This document shows positions 23,261 to 32,522 of a stretch of DNA of 39,144 nt, one piece after another; the stretch's first letter is position 1; every line of letters begins with the position of its first letter. This stretch comes from Lachnospiraceae bacterium (lineage in GTDB: Bacteria > Bacillota > Clostridia > Lachnospirales > Lachnospiraceae): positions 1 through 39,144 of the forward strand of contig JAFSBX010000110.1 of NCBI GenBank assembly GCA_017437065.1. The letters run 5' to 3'. The translations under genes were made by a program, and so were the position numbers. The notes beneath the pieces are model-generated. The model saw nothing but the letters and a program-made list of their open reading frames with translations, ran no database searches and was not told the origin of the DNA.

Positions 23261-23701
23261 TCACCTGATTCCCATTAATTCTTTTAATTCTCCAACATAC
23301 TGCCTCGAAACGATTACCTTTTCACCATTAAAAAGAATCGCCTCAAATCGCCCGGAAAACGCAGGCTTTACAAAATCTATTTTATCCACATTCAGAATGA
23401 CCGATTTAGACGCTCTGAAAAAACTGCCTCCCCGACTAACCTCTGCAAATTCATACAGTTTCCATTTACTTTCATATACCGCTTCTTCGCAGTAAAAAAA
23501 GGACTTATTATCTACCACTTCAAAATAGTAAATTTCATCCAGACTCAACCGGTGAATTTCGTCTCCCTGCATACCCACAATTCCATTTCGTGCTTTTTTT
23601 AGCTTTTGTAACATCCGCATCATATCTTCATCAATTTCATGACATCGGACAATAATCTCTTCTTCTTTGTCTCTTTCGATTTCTTCAATTGTAAGCTTCA
23701 A
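23261..23701 (-). CDS. Stand-alone LytTR DNA-binding regulator
   Basis: Protein of 146 residues without a receiver domain. Residues about 45-143 are a LytTR domain: IHRLSLDEIYYFEVVDNKSFFYC, FFRASKSVILNVDKID and NGEKVIVSRQYVGELKELM. It cannot be phosphorylated like a response regulator, so its control probably comes through the DUF3021 protein next door. The direct repeats upstream of the operon promoter (25703-25739) are the likely target. Confidence 0.9.
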   Translation of the reverse strand: MKLTIEEIERDKEEEIIVRCHEIDEDMMRMLQKLKKARNGIVGMQGDEIHRLSLDEIYYFEVVDNKSFFYCEEAVYESKWKLYEFAEVSRGGSFFRASKSVILNVDKIDFVKPAFSGRFEAILFNGEKVIVSRQYVGELKELMGIR

Positions 23702-23759
23702 TCACTCGCCCTCACTTTTTCCGAATGCATCTTTTTTCTTATTTACAAAATACTGCTAC

Positions 23760-24677
23760 TTATCTGTCGCTCAAATTCTTTTTGCCTGCAACCAATACAC
23801 TGACTAACAGTGCAACTGCCCCACAACATGCCAAAAATAAAATCTGCATACCGTCACTCACATCTTTTCCCTGCATACTTATCGTAATTCCCATTATTTC
23901 CTTATATTCCGTAATAAATTCTTCCGGCATTCCTGTAAACGTCATATGGATTGCCTCTTCACAGCAAACCTTCCTCATTAAAGAAGTACCATGCAAAACC
24001 GGAATATACTTCAGTACCTCAGCAACCGTCTTTGGCAATGTACCCATCGGAAGATAAATGGCACCAACAAAACCAACCAGTGTACCAACAATCGTTCCCA
24101 GACCGCCCCACGCACTGCTGCTCTTTACAAACAAAGCTACCATATACATAATAACAGAAAAAATACAAACATTCAGCAATGTAAACAACAAAATTTTTCC
24201 AATTGCAGCAAGTGAAAGCATCGTTCCTCCCATAGCACATATGTATACCAGTGCTGCTACTAACGTCAGCATACAAAAAAGTGTTCCTATGATTGCCGCA
24301 GTTGTCACATAAGATAATGCAATCACGATTTTACTGACCGGTGCACAATAAAAATCCGCAATTCTGTTTTCGCCGGCATCCTCTATCATCGTCCCGATAA
24401 CACTCAATGTCACCGTTACTGCATTTACTACCAAAATCCCCGCCAACGTCCAATACTGTACAAGCTGTCTCGCATTCACTTCATCTGCTGCCACATCACG
24501 CATTTCGCCACCATACTGTTCTATCAGATTTAACACACTTTCCACATTCATATCTCCAAGAAATACCGCCTGCAATAACAGCACAATCAACATAGATAAC
24601 AACGCAAAAAATACCGAGGATCTGTCCCTCAAAAAAACAAGGCAGTTTCTTTTTGTTAAATTTAAATATTTACTCAT
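23760..24677 (-). CDS. ABC-2 type transporter permease
   Basis: Protein of 305 residues from the ATG at 24677, whose start overlaps the stop of the ATPase gene (ATGAGTAA) with GGAGG 10-12 nt upstream. About six hydrophobic helices in the ABC-2 pattern: one near the N-terminus (SVFFALLSMLIVLLLQAVFL), a long extracytoplasmic loop with a helix, then four closely spaced helices and one at the end before the KKNL tail. With the adjacent ATPase it forms an exporter of unknown substrate, in the style of drug or peptide exporters. Confidence 0.9.
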   Translation of the reverse strand: MSKYLNLTKRNCLVFLRDRSSVFFALLSMLIVLLLQAVFLGDMNVESVLNLIEQYGGEMRDVAADEVNARQLVQYWTLAGILVVNAVTVTLSVIGTMIEDAGENRIADFYCAPVSKIVIALSYVTTAAIIGTLFCMLTLVAALVYICAMGGTMLSLAAIGKILLFTLLNVCIFSVIMYMVALFVKSSSAWGGLGTIVGTLVGFVGAIYLPMGTLPKTVAEVLKYIPVLHGTSLMRKVCCEEAIHMTFTGMPEEFITEYKEIMGITISMQGKDVSDGMQILFLACCGAVALLVSVLVAGKKNLSDR

Positions 24678-25593
24678 TCTCTTTTTCTCCTCCACAAGCA
24701 TTCAAAAATACATCATCCATCGTTCCCTGTACGACTTCAAAGCCTTCGATTTGCTCCTTGAAAGCTTCCAGCATTGGCATTGCTTCCATTGTACTTGAAA
24801 TCGATACAAATATTCCGCTTTCTTTTACCTTGAAAGTCTGATTCATAGCTTTCAGCCTCTGTACTATCTGCTCCTTTTTCTCTTCTTTTGGTATGAACCG
24901 GAGTTTATCCTTTGCAAACTGTTCCTTTAATGCAAATGGTGTTCCGTACTGTATCAGATGCCCTTTATCCATAATTGCAATATGGTCTGCTTTCGCTGCT
25001 TCTTCCATATAATGTGTTGTCAGAAATACGGTCATTTTTAATTCTTTTTGAAGATTATGTACTGTCTTCCACACACTTTTTCTTGTTGCCGGGTCCAAAC
25101 CTGTTGTAGGCTCATCCAAAAACAGGATATCCGGCGTATGCATAAGTGCCCGTCCGATTTCACAGCGTCTTTTCTGTCCTCCTGACAACTTTCCGTACGG
25201 ACGCTTTAAAATATCGGATAGCTCCAGAATCTCACATACATAATTCAGATTCTTTAAAATCACCTTTTTATTATTCTCATACATACTTCCCCGAATCATC
25301 AGATTTTCTTTTACGGTAAGACGTTTATCCAGACAATTATTCTGGTAAACAATACCGATATGTTTTTTTATTTCCTCATTGTTTTCACCAAGCTTCAAAC
25401 CATGAATCCACGCTTCTCCTGCGGTTGGCTTTGACAATGTACACAACATATTAATCGTTGTGCTCTTTCCTGCACCGTTTACTCCCAAAAATCCAAACAG
25501 CTCTCCCTTTTCTATGGAAAAACTAATATCATCTACGGCTTTCACATCATGAAAATATTTTTTTAATCCGCTTACTTTTATAATTTCAGCCAT
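24670..25593 (-). CDS. ABC transporter ATP-binding protein
   Basis: Protein of 307 residues with AGGAG before the ATG. All ATPase motifs are intact: Walker A GVNGAGKST (about 37-45), Q-loop VYQNN, signature LSGGQKRR, Walker B ILFLDEP, D-loop GLDP and switch histidine TTHYMEEA. The C-terminal ~80 residues (KERL-type extension, FIPKEEKKEQIVQRLKAM) resemble DrrA/CcmA-like exporters. First gene of the operon that continues with the permease, LytTR regulator and DUF3021 protein. Confidence 0.93.
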   Translation of the reverse strand: MAEIIKVSGLKKYFHDVKAVDDISFSIEKGELFGFLGVNGAGKSTTINMLCTLSKPTAGEAWIHGLKLGENNEEIKKHIGIVYQNNCLDKRLTVKENLMIRGSMYENNKKVILKNLNYVCEILELSDILKRPYGKLSGGQKRRCEIGRALMHTPDILFLDEPTTGLDPATRKSVWKTVHNLQKELKMTVFLTTHYMEEAAKADHIAIMDKGHLIQYGTPFALKEQFAKDKLRFIPKEEKKEQIVQRLKAMNQTFKVKESGIFVSISSTMEAMPMLEAFKEQIEGFEVVQGTMDDVFLNACGGEKENE

Positions 25594-25664
25594 ATTCTTC
25601 TCCTTCCAAAGACATTTCCGTCCCGCTCTTTTTATTTGTTCTACTACTTTTTCCTTGTGATTGC

Positions 25665-25739
25665 ATTATGCTTTACTTCTTCAAACTTTTCAATGGCATA
25701 GGAAGTAAGCTGTAAAAACTGCAAAGTAAGTTGCAAAAA
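25665..25739 (-). promoter_or_regulatory. Promoter and LytTR-type direct repeats of the ABC operon
   Basis: On the minus strand -35 TTGAAA (25688-25693), a 17-nt spacer and -10 CATAAT (25665-25670). Directly upstream the plus-strand sequence AAGTAAGCTGTAAAAA (25703-25718) is repeated with two changes at 25724-25739, a period of exactly 21 bp. Two sites on one helix face next to the -35 are what a LytTR activator would use, and the operon itself encodes one. Confidence 0.65.
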
Positions 25740-25777
25740 AGCGTCGCTCTGTGGCAGCATAACGAACACAACCTAAA

Positions 25778-26860
25778 TCAGTACCTTTCGACAGATGAAT
25801 CCTTTTTCAAAATTCCCTCTTTATTTAATTGTATTAAAATGGACAAGCACACCGGAAATCCAACCATTCCAATAATTCCACAAAATCTCAATCCGACAAA
25901 TAAAGCTATCAGTGTTGCCAGCGGATGCACCCCTATCTGCTTTCCCACAATTCTCGGTTCTAATGCATTTCTGATAATCATAATAACAAAATCCAGAACA
26001 ATAAGCCCCACCGCAAGCTTGTAATTTCCAAGGATTACTGCTGCCGCTGCCCAGGGTATCAATATTCCTCCTGTACCAAGTACCGGTAAAATATCAAAAA
26101 TAGCAATTCCAAACGAAATCATAATAAAATACGGAATTCTTAAAATTCCCAACCCGATACAAAGCTCAACAAAGGTTATCACCATTAAAACAGAATAGGA
26201 TCTTACATATGCTGCCAGCACTTCTGAAGAATACTTTTTTAACTTTACAACAAAATTTTTTCCTCTCTCCGATAATATTTTTAATACAAATCCTGTAATT
26301 TTTTCATAGTCCGAAGCCAGAAAAAAAGTGGCAACAACCGTAATAACTACTTTAATGACTAGCCCCGGAATTATTCTCGCATATTTTGATACATTTGTTA
26401 TTTTATCCACTGAAAACTCCGATAAACTTTCCTCCAGCTTTTGTATAAATTCCATAAAACTGTTACCGATATTTTGAAAACCCACAATCCCGTTTCCTCC
26501 ATATCTTTTTTCCAGCCTGTCCGCAATGGAATACACCCAAGGCACAAACTCTTCTTCATAAAGCCGCGGCAAATTAATAATTGCTTTTTCCGCCAACCGC
26601 AAAAGTCCAATTCCCAAAAAACACAATACCACTACTGCTAAAATAAAAAAAACAGCCGTCAACATAATAGAAATCCTTTTTCTGCCTCTTTCCGATTTTG
26701 AAGGAATACGACTAACAACTGCATGTATTACTGTTGCCAAAAGAAACGCAACCAAAAAGGGCATAAATATAGGAAGCAAATAGACTGCTGCTATATATGC
26801 ACTTCCAACAATAATCAAGAAAAATATTGTATTTACAATCAACTGTTTTCTCTTCTCCAT
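25778..26860 (-). CDS. ytvI: YtvI-like (AI-2E transporter superfamily) membrane protein
   Basis: Protein of 360 residues from the ATG at 26860 (MEKRKQLIVNT), with GGGAG/AGGAG upstream; the frame extends 13 codons further. It shows the superfamily pattern: two N-terminal helices with the PIFMPFLVAFLLA segment, a helix near 70-95, a long soluble region (about 100-165), then five helices including MISFGIAIFDILPVLGTGGILIPWA and the end FCGIIGMVGFPVCL. The family includes AI-2 exporters, but the closest look is to the sporulation protein YtvI. Role in transport is unproven. Confidence 0.8.
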   Translation of the reverse strand: MEKRKQLIVNTIFFLIIVGSAYIAAVYLLPIFMPFLVAFLLATVIHAVVSRIPSKSERGRKRISIMLTAVFFILAVVVLCFLGIGLLRLAEKAIINLPRLYEEEFVPWVYSIADRLEKRYGGNGIVGFQNIGNSFMEFIQKLEESLSEFSVDKITNVSKYARIIPGLVIKVVITVVATFFLASDYEKITGFVLKILSERGKNFVVKLKKYSSEVLAAYVRSYSVLMVITFVELCIGLGILRIPYFIMISFGIAIFDILPVLGTGGILIPWAAAAVILGNYKLAVGLIVLDFVIMIIRNALEPRIVGKQIGVHPLATLIALFVGLRFCGIIGMVGFPVCLSILIQLNKEGILKKDSSVERY

Positions 26861-26900
26861 ACTCCTACCCTCTCCCCAACTTCCAGCACATTCGAACACG

Positions 26901-26934
26901 AAAAAAGCCTCCCTTTTTAAGGGAAGCTTTTTTA
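26901..26934 (-). terminator. Terminator of the TIR/propeller operon
   Basis: AAAAAAGCCTCCCTT and AAGGGAAGCTTTTTT form a 15-bp stem with one mismatch and a four-base loop, flanked by A- and T-runs, so it can act in both directions. It lies 70 nt after the TIR gene stop. Confidence 0.85.
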
Positions 26935-27004
26935 TTTTCTCCTACAATCTATGTTCTCTATAATTTGTTCAATTATGCAAATGCATCTTTAATTTTATCA
27001 TTTT

Positions 27005-29971
27005 TTAATTTTCTTCGGAAGAGATATCTTCGGAAGAAATATCTTCGGAAGATATCTCTTCTGGTATCGTTCCTAAATGATACCTTTCCCGCTCCTCTTC
27101 TGAAAGAATTCTTCCATCTAACTGTCTTTCTGCCTCCTGCAAAAGCTGCTCCACTCCATAAACCGGTATTTGCACAAGTACCTTATTTCTGCTGGCAAGC
27201 AGACTCTCCGCATCCGGTGCCACATCCATATATCCCGGAATTCTTGCTATGATTTCAAAATTATTCTTCTTACATAGATAGGCTTCTGTAATGCCGTACA
27301 TAATAAACGTATCATTACCTTTCAGATTTTCAACCAATACCATTTCCTCGTTTAATCCGGTAAAAGTATGCTGAAGCTCCAGTTTTTCCCTGTCATACAC
27401 TTCTACCGTATTATCCCTATAAGTAACAAATATCAGCTGCTCTTCTTCATCCGTAAAAATGTTTGAAATAAAAGAACTATTGATTGGAATACTGTTTACC
27501 AGTTCTGCTGCATGAAAATCAAATACCTGCAGTTCTTCCTTTTCTTCCGAAATCATTATGCAAAACTTCTGATATTCTCCCATTGCAAAAATTGTCGACA
27601 AATCCTCTAACGGAAGTTCCGACGTCATTTCTAATGTAGCTGTTTCGAAACATTTTAAAACTCCGTCCATTCGTAAAACAAATCTTTTTCCATCTTCACT
27701 TACACTGGCAATTGCGACTCCGTAAGCATCTAAATCCATCTGCCGTAAACAATTTCCGCTCCTGTCATAAAAGAATAATGCATCTGATGTAAGTATACCT
27801 ATCTGTTCATCGTTTTCCCCAATAAAAAATGCTGCATTTATCATAGTATCCATTTCAAATCCTGCCAACTTTTCATGAGTTTTTGCATCTATCAAGTATG
27901 CCATTCCCTGCTCAGAATTGCCGTAAAGAAGAACAAGATATGTCTCGCCTGTCCGGTCATAATAAATTGTCCAGATTGTATCCACATATTCTGCAACCGA
28001 TTGTGCTTGTGCACCTATTGTACTCTGATATATTGCTACTGTATTAGATCCATATGGTAATGTCGCATAAAAGTTTGCTCCTCTCCGGAATTTGCACATA
28101 TTTTCACTATTGGTTTGAAAATTAATACTATAATCATATGCTTCACCGGTATCACCAAAAAGAAATACCGTTTTTCCACTTCTTAACATCAAGAGCATGT
28201 TACGTTCTCCCAGTGGAATACAACCTGTAATTTCATTGTCAAAGTCTGTTTTTATACTTTCTTGTCCGTCTTCTACAGACAAAGTTGTAATTCCATAATA
28301 GGACTGACATGCTAATTCCTTTTGATTTCCCAGCAGTAATAATTCATCCGGCAATTCTTCTCCAAATGCTGTCACCCATTGCATTACTCCATTATCTGCA
28401 TTCCATAATTCAACCGTTGCATTCCTTACACCTTCCATACTAAAAGTATCGCTTTTTGAAACTGCCAGATGTTCATCACCAATAAACAATATATCATTTA
28501 TCTCTTTTTCATCAAATACCATCTCACTGACATACTTATTTTGAGACGTATCCAGAACAATGATTTTACTTAAATCTGCATTTACATCGCCATTACATGC
28601 AAGAAGCGTCCCCGACTCATTAAACATAATCTCATCTATAAGATACCATTCTTCCAGTGTATATTTTGTTTTCACTGTATAGTTTTCTGTATCAATTACA
28701 TAAACATTACAGTCATCGGCTACCGCTGCAATCCCTGCACTCTCATTTAAGTCAGTTACATAATGACTTTCATATGGGAAAGAAAGTACTTCTTCCTTTA
28801 ATTCTATATCATAGATTACAATACTCTCTTCCTTTTGAAAAATGATATGCGTTTCATCGAAAAAAGCATATTCTGACTCCAAAACAGTTCCGTATTTTGA
28901 CTCTGAAGCAAGACTGTATAATTTTTTTCCCTTTGCAGCCTCCCATACTGTCATCTGCCCTGTAATATCTACCGTAAGAACCTTTTCGCCTTTGGGTGAT
29001 ACATGAAAAAAGTCTATATCCGTTCCCATTTTCAACAGGCAGACCGGCATGATTACATCGCCATTTTCATACACCCTGAGTGCCTCTGTTAAAGCATACT
29101 GTGCCTGTTCTGTGTACGGCATTTCCGTCAATGCTTCTTTTGCTACTTGCACGGCAGCAACACGATTGCCTTCTTCTAAAAGCTGTGTAGCTGTATCCGC
29201 CAGCGTTTGTGCCTGTCTTTTCAACACTTCCTGATACTGTTTCTCAATTTCTTCTGATTGTTCCTGTATCATAACTGACTGTTTTTTTATTTGCAGTGCC
29301 ATTGCCATACTGATACTTCCGAACACCAAAAATATAGTGGCAACTGCAACTGACGCCATCATCATACGTTTTATTCTTCGCTCTCTGTGACGCTGTTTCA
29401 AATCATCATAGCTGCATCCAAGAAGAGGTGCTGCTAAACGAAGCAGTTCTTTCTTTAAGTTTTTATATACTTCTTTTTTATTTTTGCCTCTCACGTCTGC
29501 TGCAAGCGGTTCTACTACCTGTTCCACCGTACACGTTGTACCATCTTCCAATATTTTTTCGACCTGTTCGAAACAAAGTTCCCGCGGAAAAGACTGCTCC
29601 GGTTCTCCTTCAATTAAAACTGCAAGCACTTTTTCCCTTCCATGCAAAGAAATAAATGTGGAAATTTCCTTTTGTACCCATAATGATTCCGGTGTTCTGG
29701 GTGAACATATTACAATCAGAAACTCCGATGTTTCCAAAGCATTCTGAATATTTTCCGAAAGATTGCTGGACAAAGGCAGTTCATCTCTATCACGAAACAC
29801 CCTGTTTATTTTATTCTTTTTTTGTTTTTTGACGCTGTCTGCCGCTATATAAGGTACTTTAAACATCTCTAACAGCTTATGTAAATTTTCCGCCACAAAC
29901 TGATCAAGCTTAGCATGACGATAACTGATAAAAGCATCATATTTATATTCTTTAGTATCTTTATTTTCCAT
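27005..29971 (-). CDS. Membrane TIR-domain protein with beta-propeller (WD40-like) region
   Basis: Protein of 988 residues. The ATG at 29971 lies inside the end of the upstream gene. Residues about 6-140 are a TIR domain: YDAFISYRHAKLDQFVAENL, RVFRDRDELPLSS, FLIVICSPRTPESLWVQKEI, in which the glutamate of W-x-x-x-E matches the NADase catalytic position. A basic helix (RHRERRIKRMM) precedes one transmembrane segment (about 205-228), then a coiled coil (MIQEQSEEIEKQYQEVLKRQ) with a tetratricopeptide-like helical pair. From about 300 to 950 there are repeated four-stranded blades of WD40/quinoprotein type. The C-terminus carries a short ISSED repeat. The TIR should be cytoplasmic and the propeller outside. 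It may sense an outside cue and act on NAD or signal inside; role unknown. Confidence 0.8.
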   Translation of the reverse strand: MENKDTKEYKYDAFISYRHAKLDQFVAENLHKLLEMFKVPYIAADSVKKQKKNKINRVFRDRDELPLSSNLSENIQNALETSEFLIVICSPRTPESLWVQKEISTFISLHGREKVLAVLIEGEPEQSFPRELCFEQVEKILEDGTTCTVEQVVEPLAADVRGKNKKEVYKNLKKELLRLAAPLLGCSYDDLKQRHRERRIKRMMMASVAVATIFLVFGSISMAMALQIKKQSVMIQEQSEEIEKQYQEVLKRQAQTLADTATQLLEEGNRVAAVQVAKEALTEMPYTEQAQYALTEALRVYENGDVIMPVCLLKMGTDIDFFHVSPKGEKVLTVDITGQMTVWEAAKGKKLYSLASESKYGTVLESEYAFFDETHIIFQKEESIVIYDIELKEEVLSFPYESHYVTDLNESAGIAAVADDCNVYVIDTENYTVKTKYTLEEWYLIDEIMFNESGTLLACNGDVNADLSKIIVLDTSQNKYVSEMVFDEKEINDILFIGDEHLAVSKSDTFSMEGVRNATVELWNADNGVMQWVTAFGEELPDELLLLGNQKELACQSYYGITTLSVEDGQESIKTDFDNEITGCIPLGERNMLLMLRSGKTVFLFGDTGEAYDYSINFQTNSENMCKFRRGANFYATLPYGSNTVAIYQSTIGAQAQSVAEYVDTIWTIYYDRTGETYLVLLYGNSEQGMAYLIDAKTHEKLAGFEMDTMINAAFFIGENDEQIGILTSDALFFYDRSGNCLRQMDLDAYGVAIASVSEDGKRFVLRMDGVLKCFETATLEMTSELPLEDLSTIFAMGEYQKFCIMISEEKEELQVFDFHAAELVNSIPINSSFISNIFTDEEEQLIFVTYRDNTVEVYDREKLELQHTFTGLNEEMVLVENLKGNDTFIMYGITEAYLCKKNNFEIIARIPGYMDVAPDAESLLASRNKVLVQIPVYGVEQLLQEAERQLDGRILSEEERERYHLGTIPEEISSEDISSEDISSEEN
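27011..27062 (-). repeat. Short 15-bp tandem repeat at the TIR gene end
   Basis: The TCTTCGGAAGA-type unit occurs three times in tandem with a period of 15 bp and encodes I-S-S-E-[DE] repeats at the very C-terminus. Slippage there would change only the acidic tail. Confidence 0.7.
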
Positions 29972-30581
29972 AATATAATATTTTCCCCTCTTCAATTACT
30001 TTTGCTCCCTGTTTTGTGACTTCCACGGTTGTTACCGCGCAGTTTTTATGCACCCCTGTTCCCCAGAATTGCTCAATCTGAACCGGATTTATATTTGCCA
30101 GTATCGCTTTTAAGGCACAGCCATGTGTCGATATCAGAATCGTCTTGTCTTCGTAATCTTCCATACTGACAAGTTCCCTCCAGAATTGACCTGTCCTTTC
30201 TATTATTCTTTCAAAACTCTCTCCCTTGGGAGGTATATTATATTTTTCCGGTGCATCAAAAAAGTTTCGAAAAGACTTGTCAGGGATATTGAAATTCTCT
30301 CCCTGACAGCAAAGTCCTTCGTATTCACCGAAACTGATTTCCTGAATTCTTGCTTCCTCTATAACGGGTACTGTTCTATCTCCGATAATAATCTGTGCCG
30401 TTTCCTTTGCTCTCTTTAAAGGGGATGTATATGCTACATCAAATGGCACCTCTTTTAGTGCCTCCGCAGTAACTCTTGCAAGCTCTCTACCATATTCATT
30501 AAGTTCTATATCGCACTGTCCCTGTAATTTTCGCTGCTTATTATAGTCTGTTTCTCCATGTCTTATCAAATATACTTTCAT
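29961..30581 (-). CDS. Histidine phosphatase (phosphoglycerate mutase-like)
   Basis: Protein of 206 residues with the RHG signature at the N-terminus (YLIRHGETDYNKQRKLQG), GQCDIELNEYGRELA, the mid-protein SPLKRAKETAQII, GESFERIIERTGQFW and the second histidine in STHGCALKA. It removes phosphate through a phosphohistidine intermediate. The substrate is not readable; the family includes mutases and CobC-like phosphatases. Its last 11 nt overlap the TIR gene start, so the two are translationally coupled. Confidence 0.9.
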   Translation of the reverse strand: MKVYLIRHGETDYNKQRKLQGQCDIELNEYGRELARVTAEALKEVPFDVAYTSPLKRAKETAQIIIGDRTVPVIEEARIQEISFGEYEGLCCQGENFNIPDKSFRNFFDAPEKYNIPPKGESFERIIERTGQFWRELVSMEDYEDKTILISTHGCALKAILANINPVQIEQFWGTGVHKNCAVTTVEVTKQGAKVIEEGKILYYGK

Positions 30582-30621
30582 AATCTCTCCTTTTGTACCT
30601 ATAGACTTTGTATATATTATT

Positions 30622-31614
30622 TTAATTTTGCATTCTGATTTGCTGCCCTTTTATCAACGGATACGACACCAGATTCTCACCCTCCAGATTCTCCTTATGC
30701 ATGTCCACACCGGTAATCTGACTGTTTTCATACGTCTTATAATAATAGATTCCTTTATCTACATTGCAACAGGAACTGTAAATGGTGATTTCATACAATA
30801 CTTCTCCCTGTCCGGCTCCTTCTACAATATGCACACATCCGCGCTGTTGCTCTACCGCCCCAAGAATGTGAAAAAACTGACTTACGCTTTCTGACTCTGT
30901 ATCACCGGAACAGGAATTCATTTTCGTAAATGCTGCCTTTACAAAACGTGACGCGGAAGATAAGTCTCCCGGAAGTCCCATAGCTACCATTCCACGGCTA
31001 TAGGCTTCCAAATGCAACTCCTTTGCAAAGTGATTGGTGAGATTTTCCGTCGATAGTCCCATATAATTATTCAAGTGAAACATCTGCATTTCAAAGGACG
31101 GATTGTTTGTCAGTACTCCTACCGGATTATCATAAACTTTAAATCCTTCCCTCACCGACTCTACCGTAATAGAGCTCTCTCTGTCAGAAATCAGCCAGTG
31201 TAACTGTGACAACGGAAGCTCATTACTAAAATGGATATTCACAAGATTTATCCGTTCCAACAGCTTTTTCACATCACTGATATTTGCACATTTCCCTAAA
31301 ATCCACGGTATAAACTCAAACGGGCTTATGTTATCTTTGTCCTCAGTTTCCTGCTTATAGTCAGCATTTCCTGCAAACAGAAGTCCTGCCATACTCAAGC
31401 CTTTTTCATTGGTTGCATCATAATAAAGCGGATAATCATCTTTCACATATGCCATTCCAATCATAGCGTAGTGCGTTTCCATACATTCCTTTTTCCGAAA
31501 ATGAAAAGGGTAATTTCTTGGCGTTATTGTCACTGTTTCTTTATAAGAAAATTCATAATCCAGATTTCGTCCGAAATAGCAATCTTTTGTTTTATAAGTT
31601 GCCGCTGTACACAT
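30622..31614 (-). CDS. bsh: Bile salt hydrolase (choloylglycine hydrolase family)
   Basis: Protein of 330 residues. The Ntn-hydrolase nucleophile Cys2 is exposed after removal of Met1 (MCTAATY). Other family residues are present: R16 and D19 in GRNLDYE, the Asn in ATNEKGLSMAGLLF, the Asn in GVLTNNPSF, and the Arg in SSASRF. These distinguish bile salt hydrolase from unrelated amidases, although penicillin V acylases share most of them. It cuts glycine or taurine from conjugated bile acids and acts in the cytoplasm (no signal peptide). The gene fits life in the animal gut. Confidence 0.9.
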   Translation of the reverse strand: MCTAATYKTKDCYFGRNLDYEFSYKETVTITPRNYPFHFRKKECMETHYAMIGMAYVKDDYPLYYDATNEKGLSMAGLLFAGNADYKQETEDKDNISPFEFIPWILGKCANISDVKKLLERINLVNIHFSNELPLSQLHWLISDRESSITVESVREGFKVYDNPVGVLTNNPSFEMQMFHLNNYMGLSTENLTNHFAKELHLEAYSRGMVAMGLPGDLSSASRFVKAAFTKMNSCSGDTESESVSQFFHILGAVEQQRGCVHIVEGAGQGEVLYEITIYSSCCNVDKGIYYYKTYENSQITGVDMHKENLEGENLVSYPLIKGQQIRMQN

Positions 31615-31637
31615 TTCTATGCCTCCTCGTACGAAAT

Positions 31638-32384
31638 CTATTGTACCACAACTACACTTCCATTATCTACCTCAGCTTCCAGACTGCATATTCCATTCAC
31701 TTTTGCCTTTATATAGTCTGCTTCCTCCTGACTATATTCTATAGCATTATTCTTCAAATTAATTTCTATATTTCCGTTACTTGTTTCTAAATCAATTACA
31801 GCTTTACGACTAATACTTTCGATTAAAGTCAGATTTATGTCCCCATTGTCCGTATCAACATCCATGTTTCCATCCAAATCGGATATCTGAATAGTTCCCA
31901 TATCTGTTGAAACATCGAAAGAACTGAAGTTGGAAGGAATGAATATTTCTAAATCCACAGATACATTTCTTTCCTTTCGTTCTCTTTCCAGCCAGTCCCA
32001 CAACTCTATACCTTCACTTTTATGAATTACTTTCAAAGTACATTTATTACCCATAATCTGACTCTTTACTTCAATATTCCTTCTTATTTCATTTAACTCA
32101 TCCTTGGAAAAATCTGTAATATCGGCATTTGTTTTGATATGAATATTTTCATCTTCACTGATGCTCAATGTAACATTTCCATATTCATGATCCAGTTCCA
32201 ATTTTTCAGCCGCATTTACATCACCAATGATATATTCACCGGAATCACCTGCCGTATTGTTTTTTCTTATATTTGCATCTTCCACATTGGTATCACCTTT
32301 AGCTGCACAGCCATATAATCCTGACATCATAAGCATGACTATGCCGTAACATAAAAACAGTTTTTTCCATTGTATTTTGCTCAT
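31638..32384 (-). CDS. Lipoprotein with DUF4097-like beta-helix domain
   Basis: Protein of 248 residues from the ATG at 32384, with GGGAG 8-9 nt upstream; an ATG three codons earlier is less well placed. The signal peptide ends in a lipobox (GLYGC, cysteine near residue 26). The mature part is acidic. Its second half has repeated strands with DVSTDMGTIQISDLDGNMDVDTDNGDINLTL and LETSNGNIEINLKNN, the DUF4097 pattern of parallel beta-helix rungs. It is a surface protein of unknown function. It lies 23 nt upstream of bsh in the same direction. Confidence 0.8.
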   Translation of the reverse strand: MSKIQWKKLFLCYGIVMLMMSGLYGCAAKGDTNVEDANIRKNNTAGDSGEYIIGDVNAAEKLELDHEYGNVTLSISEDENIHIKTNADITDFSKDELNEIRRNIEVKSQIMGNKCTLKVIHKSEGIELWDWLERERKERNVSVDLEIFIPSNFSSFDVSTDMGTIQISDLDGNMDVDTDNGDINLTLIESISRKAVIDLETSNGNIEINLKNNAIEYSQEEADYIKAKVNGICSLEAEVDNGSVVVVQ

Positions 32385-32461
32385 GTGAAACATCTCCCTT
32401 CCTCTTTTTAATTAGTTTATCCTTAGATTAGCAAGATTAAACATAAATTGAAGTGAAAAGG

Positions 32462-32496
32462 AAAGCCCCCAAATCATTTACTGACTTGAAGGCTTT
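32462..32496 (-). terminator. Terminator of the P-type ATPase gene
   Basis: AAAGCC ... GGCTTT with further inner pairing (CAAGTC/GATTTG) on the minus strand, 27 nt after the ATPase stop. The T-tract is short. Confidence 0.55.
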
Positions 32497-32522
32497 ATTC
32501 TAATCATTCATTACTTTTTGTC

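Noticed and set aside
25778-26860. A link between the AI-2E superfamily protein and the Agr quorum system
   Set aside because: The superfamily name is generic, the gene is over 12 kb away with its own surroundings, and it most resembles the sporulation protein YtvI.
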